Made by a program: the position numbers and the translations under genes. Below, piece by piece: positions 61,221 to 64,000 of a stretch of DNA of 64,000 nt (position 1 is its first letter; every line of letters begins with the position of its first letter). The notes beneath the pieces are model-generated. The model did not search any database. It was not told the DNA's origin and saw only the letters and a program-made list of their open reading frames with translations. This DNA is from Stropharia rugosoannulata (taxonomy: Eukaryota > Basidiomycota > Agaricomycetes > Agaricales > Strophariaceae). The stretch lies in contig JANCIK010000010.1 in the NCBI GenBank assembly GCA_028532985.1, positions 1,364,001-1,428,000 on the forward strand. The letters are read 5' to 3'.

Positions 61221-63321
61221 GATGGGGGCAAGAATAAGTCCCAACGTCGGGGGGCCAACACAGTTGATATAGGGAGCAGAGAAGTGAAGCTAATGACATA
61301 GCTTCATGCACATGTCGGTATGATGAAGAACCAGAGACAGCCATGAGGATTCCCTGTCATTCCTGATACTTCACAGAAGAGACAGTGGCAAGGTGAATAT
61401 GATCCGGCAGCTGCGCTTCTTCAGGGCATGTGATGACCCGGATTATCGACGACAACAAAAAGTCTATTGACAGCGTGGGTTATACTTGATTGCAAGCTAT
61501 CTTCTTGATGATTCATGTACGCTGTGCAAGCGATCGATTGCCTCGGTGAATTGTTAATTTGGACCATTAATATTCCGGACACCTTCTGCGCAATCACTGA
61601 GTGAATTCAGTTTAATATCTCGTTACCACCCACGAAGAAAACTGATTCGCCATGGAAGTCGTTCTTCTTGGCTGTGAAGTCTGACAGCTGCCTATGTTTC
61701 ACCGTATGGGCATTGTAACAGGGCTCGAATCAGAACACATGCCCCACGCGGGTGTTATGCGATTTCGTTGCGTAAGGTCACAAAGTTAAGTCGGCCATTC
61801 TAGTCAAAGTCTAGTCATGCTGCATGATGCATCATGTCAGACTTACTTGAAAGACGCGGCTTATTCCACGAAATTTGAATCCAGTTGGTCTCCGCTTAAA
61901 CTTTCTGGCAGGACTGCAAACTCGTTGACATCGAGTAAATTCGGTATCGCATCATGAGTTGATCATCGTTCGAAGTTCAATTTCAAGCAACGGTCCGTGG
62001 ACCACTATTTAGTATACATTGTAGCAATGATCCTATGCATACTGAGTACTGAGTACTGAGCGCTTGAGCCCTGATCTTACTAGAGTACGTATACAAAATG
62101 ATAGTAGTAAGAGATTTTGTTGATTCATTTCCTGGACAAGGAACCATCGACATCAACGAAAACTCTCTGGTCTTACAGTCATACTATCTATATGCTAGTA
62201 TTGGTTCAGTAGAGGTACCTCAAAAGCACATTGGCTACTTAATCTCCACAACGATTTAATTATTGAACTAGTTAAGTGCCATGTGCCGTCCCTTGCTTAG
62301 CATGGAAGGCAAGGAGGCCTCCCATTCTCTTAGTCTTATTTGCCCAAGCTTTCTATCATCCTTAAATTTAGCGTGCTTCAATAGCGCCGAGTCACGAGTG
62401 TCGAGTGCATTCCTGATTTCTGAAGGAATGATGTAAGATGAAGGAGGGCCGGGCTTACACTCTCATTCTTCGACATAAATTTGTACTTCCAGAGCCTACT
62501 TGAAGTGCCACACCGAGCATCTAGCCTGAGCGCTCAGAGTGCTACACGGTGCTTGCTCGCATCAGCGCATCAGCGTACAGTGCATGTCAAATATTTTAAC
62601 GCGGCCGTGACAAAGTTGTAGTGGAATGAAATTGAAAATTACCGTTCAGCTTCTTGGCTCGCCACAATTCCCAATGAGTGTTTTGAAGCTATTTGTGGAG
62701 TAGTTTTTGCGTTGCGTCCATAGGCAGGATTGAAGAGCTGTGTATAGAATATTATATCCTTTAGAGAGATTTACGTATCCGGGGATTAGGGTACATGACG
62801 TTGGCCAAGAGTTGGTCTAAGCGCGGTGCTCCACGGGCTGTGCGAGTGTAGAAATCAACGCGGAGCCATCCCAAGGATGCCCAAAGTAAAATATGATACC
62901 ACTGAACTGATGTACCATTTTATACGACTCTCACAAGGAGAGACATAATAAATTCCGTATTCCATGAAGTCCAACGAATGAAATTGACCAGTGTCCACGA
63001 ACAAAAGCACTAAACGAGCGGTAGAGATAACTATAAATATACAGCAGGAGATTGTCAGTAATTATAGTAAGTAATAAGTACTTCAGGCCCCGGGGTATTC
63101 CCTTTTATGTGTGGCGATAATGCGTGCGCGAGAGAGCGAGTGGGTAGGATATTATGTGCGTATGGTGTATGGCATGTACGTGGATGAATATCCACGCGTG
63201 TGATAGGGGTGGAGCAGCTGGAGCATCTGTCAGTTTACTAGTCAACGGCACTAGGTCGTAGTGTGTTACGCGGCGCAGCAGTCGCGTCAGGCAACAGTGG
63301 TGTTCGCAATTGGGCGGCGAG
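61221..63321. other. Gene-free region of 2.1 kb
   Basis: No ORF of interest occurs on either strand. A short triple repeat of TACTGAG is present near 62040-62060. This DNA holds the 5' flank of the DUF6534 gene and the 3' flank of the methyltransferase gene. Confidence 0.5.
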
Positions 63322-64000
63322 TTACGCGTCGGCGGGCCTCTCATGGGGGTGGCGCACTTCAACCGGCGTGATAGGGTCTTTGATGAAGATGTTGTTGCCC
63401 CGAATGTTGAGGAACGAGTACTATAGAAGGAAGGTTCAATATGGGCAACCAGAAGCATATAATAAGATTAGTATATACCTCAGCGAGCTCAGGCTTGCTG
63501 TTGTAATTCTGGTAAACGAGGTTAGGCTGTTACAAAGTCGGTCAATTACTCAAATCATAGTCACAAAAGGAAGATACAACGCACCTCTGTCCAGAAAGGC
63601 CTTAGTCCGGCGGCCTCGAGCATCTCCCACCACTTGAGGAACTCAGCGAAGCTCTTGTGCCAGATATGGATTTCAAGCTGGAGCTGGCCAAATGGCAGAG
63701 GTCGCCCGGACTCGATGTAAGGTCGGATTAAAGTAGTCAATGTGTCAAATTCCCAGCCCTCAATATCAATCTTCAGAATGTCGATGTGCTTGTGACCTTG
63801 TGTCCACCGCAATGTCAGACTATACACTCGAAGATGAACTTCAAATATATTTCAAGACGCACCGTTCATCTTCATGAGACTTTCCAAAGTGTACATCTTC
63901 GGGTCATCGGCAGGGCCGGCCTTGTCCTCGCCTGCAAGGCCGACAGCCTTGAAATGTGTGCGGCCCAGCTCGCTGTGGGGAATCTCAGGGCCGAAAGAGG
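63322..64000 (-). CDS. FkbM-like/Methyltransf_21-24 domain protein (5' part outside window)
   Basis: The last four exons of a minus-strand gene are visible; the beginning lies beyond 64000. Reading from 64000 downward: SFGPEIPHSELGRTHFKAVG through KMYTLESLMKMNG, then after an intron HKHIDILKIDIEGWEFDTL, a strand LQLEIHIWHK and EFLKWWEMLEAAGLRPFWTE, then PNLVYQNYNSKPELAE, and finally YSFLNIRGNN ending at TAA 63324-63322. The KIDIEGWE strand is the hallmark of FkbM-type SAM-dependent methyltransferases (IDIEGxE). Related fungal proteins are membrane-anchored with this domain at the C-terminus. Substrate is unknown. Confidence 0.82.

Noticed and set aside
61721..61760. GGGCTCGAATC resembling a tRNA T-loop
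   Set aside because: No matching acceptor, D or anticodon arms could be folded around it.

Overview
The window is nuclear DNA from a filamentous basidiomycete, most likely an Agaricomycete (mushroom-forming fungus). Genes are split by many short GT-AG introns, mostly 48-95 nt. The gene families present are typical of that group: a DUF6534 multi-pass membrane protein, BTB/POZ proteins, a trichodiene-synthase-type terpene synthase, GT61 glycosyltransferases, and a Ste12 factor carrying both a homeodomain-like region and C2H2 fingers. No rRNA, tRNA, CRISPR or prokaryotic operon structure was seen. All gene models were spliced by eye from frame, splice sites and family or paralogue similarity.

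Layout. 1-582: 3' end of an unknown gene. 1267-2592: secreted SGNH/GDSL hydrolase. 2935-17000: two tandem, complete, intron-rich ABCC-type full transporters. 18169-23330: two tandem GT61 glycosyltransferases (minus strand) inside a larger segmental duplication. 24389-26877: conserved membrane-anchored protein of unknown function. 28400-33838: terpene synthase, BTB protein and cytochrome P450. 34792-36329: unknown two-helix/coiled-coil membrane protein. 36975-38561: Ste7/Fuz7-type MAPKK. 39457-41397: PAAF1/Rpn14-type proteasome-associated WD40 protein. 41735-43959: long disordered protein. 44460-46439: O-methyltransferase, with a 230-bp MITE just upstream of it. 47220-48341: second BTB gene, probably damaged. 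49051-53212: Ste12 transcription factor. 53213-59001: 5.8 kb with no gene I can recognise. 59002-61220: DUF6534 gene with two exon junctions that do not join in frame. 63322-64000: 3' part of an FkbM-like methyltransferase gene that runs off the window.

How the parts relate. The left third is shaped by local duplication: an ABC transporter pair directly followed by a GT61 pair. The terpene synthase and P450 are about 2 kb apart and could act in sequence on a sesquiterpenoid; the O-methyltransferase and ABC transporters are possible but unproven accessories. The MAPKK and Ste12 belong to the same pheromone/filamentation cascade and lie about 10 kb apart. A recurring unusual feature is the use of GC-AG introns: five gene-model-supported cases among roughly a hundred introns.
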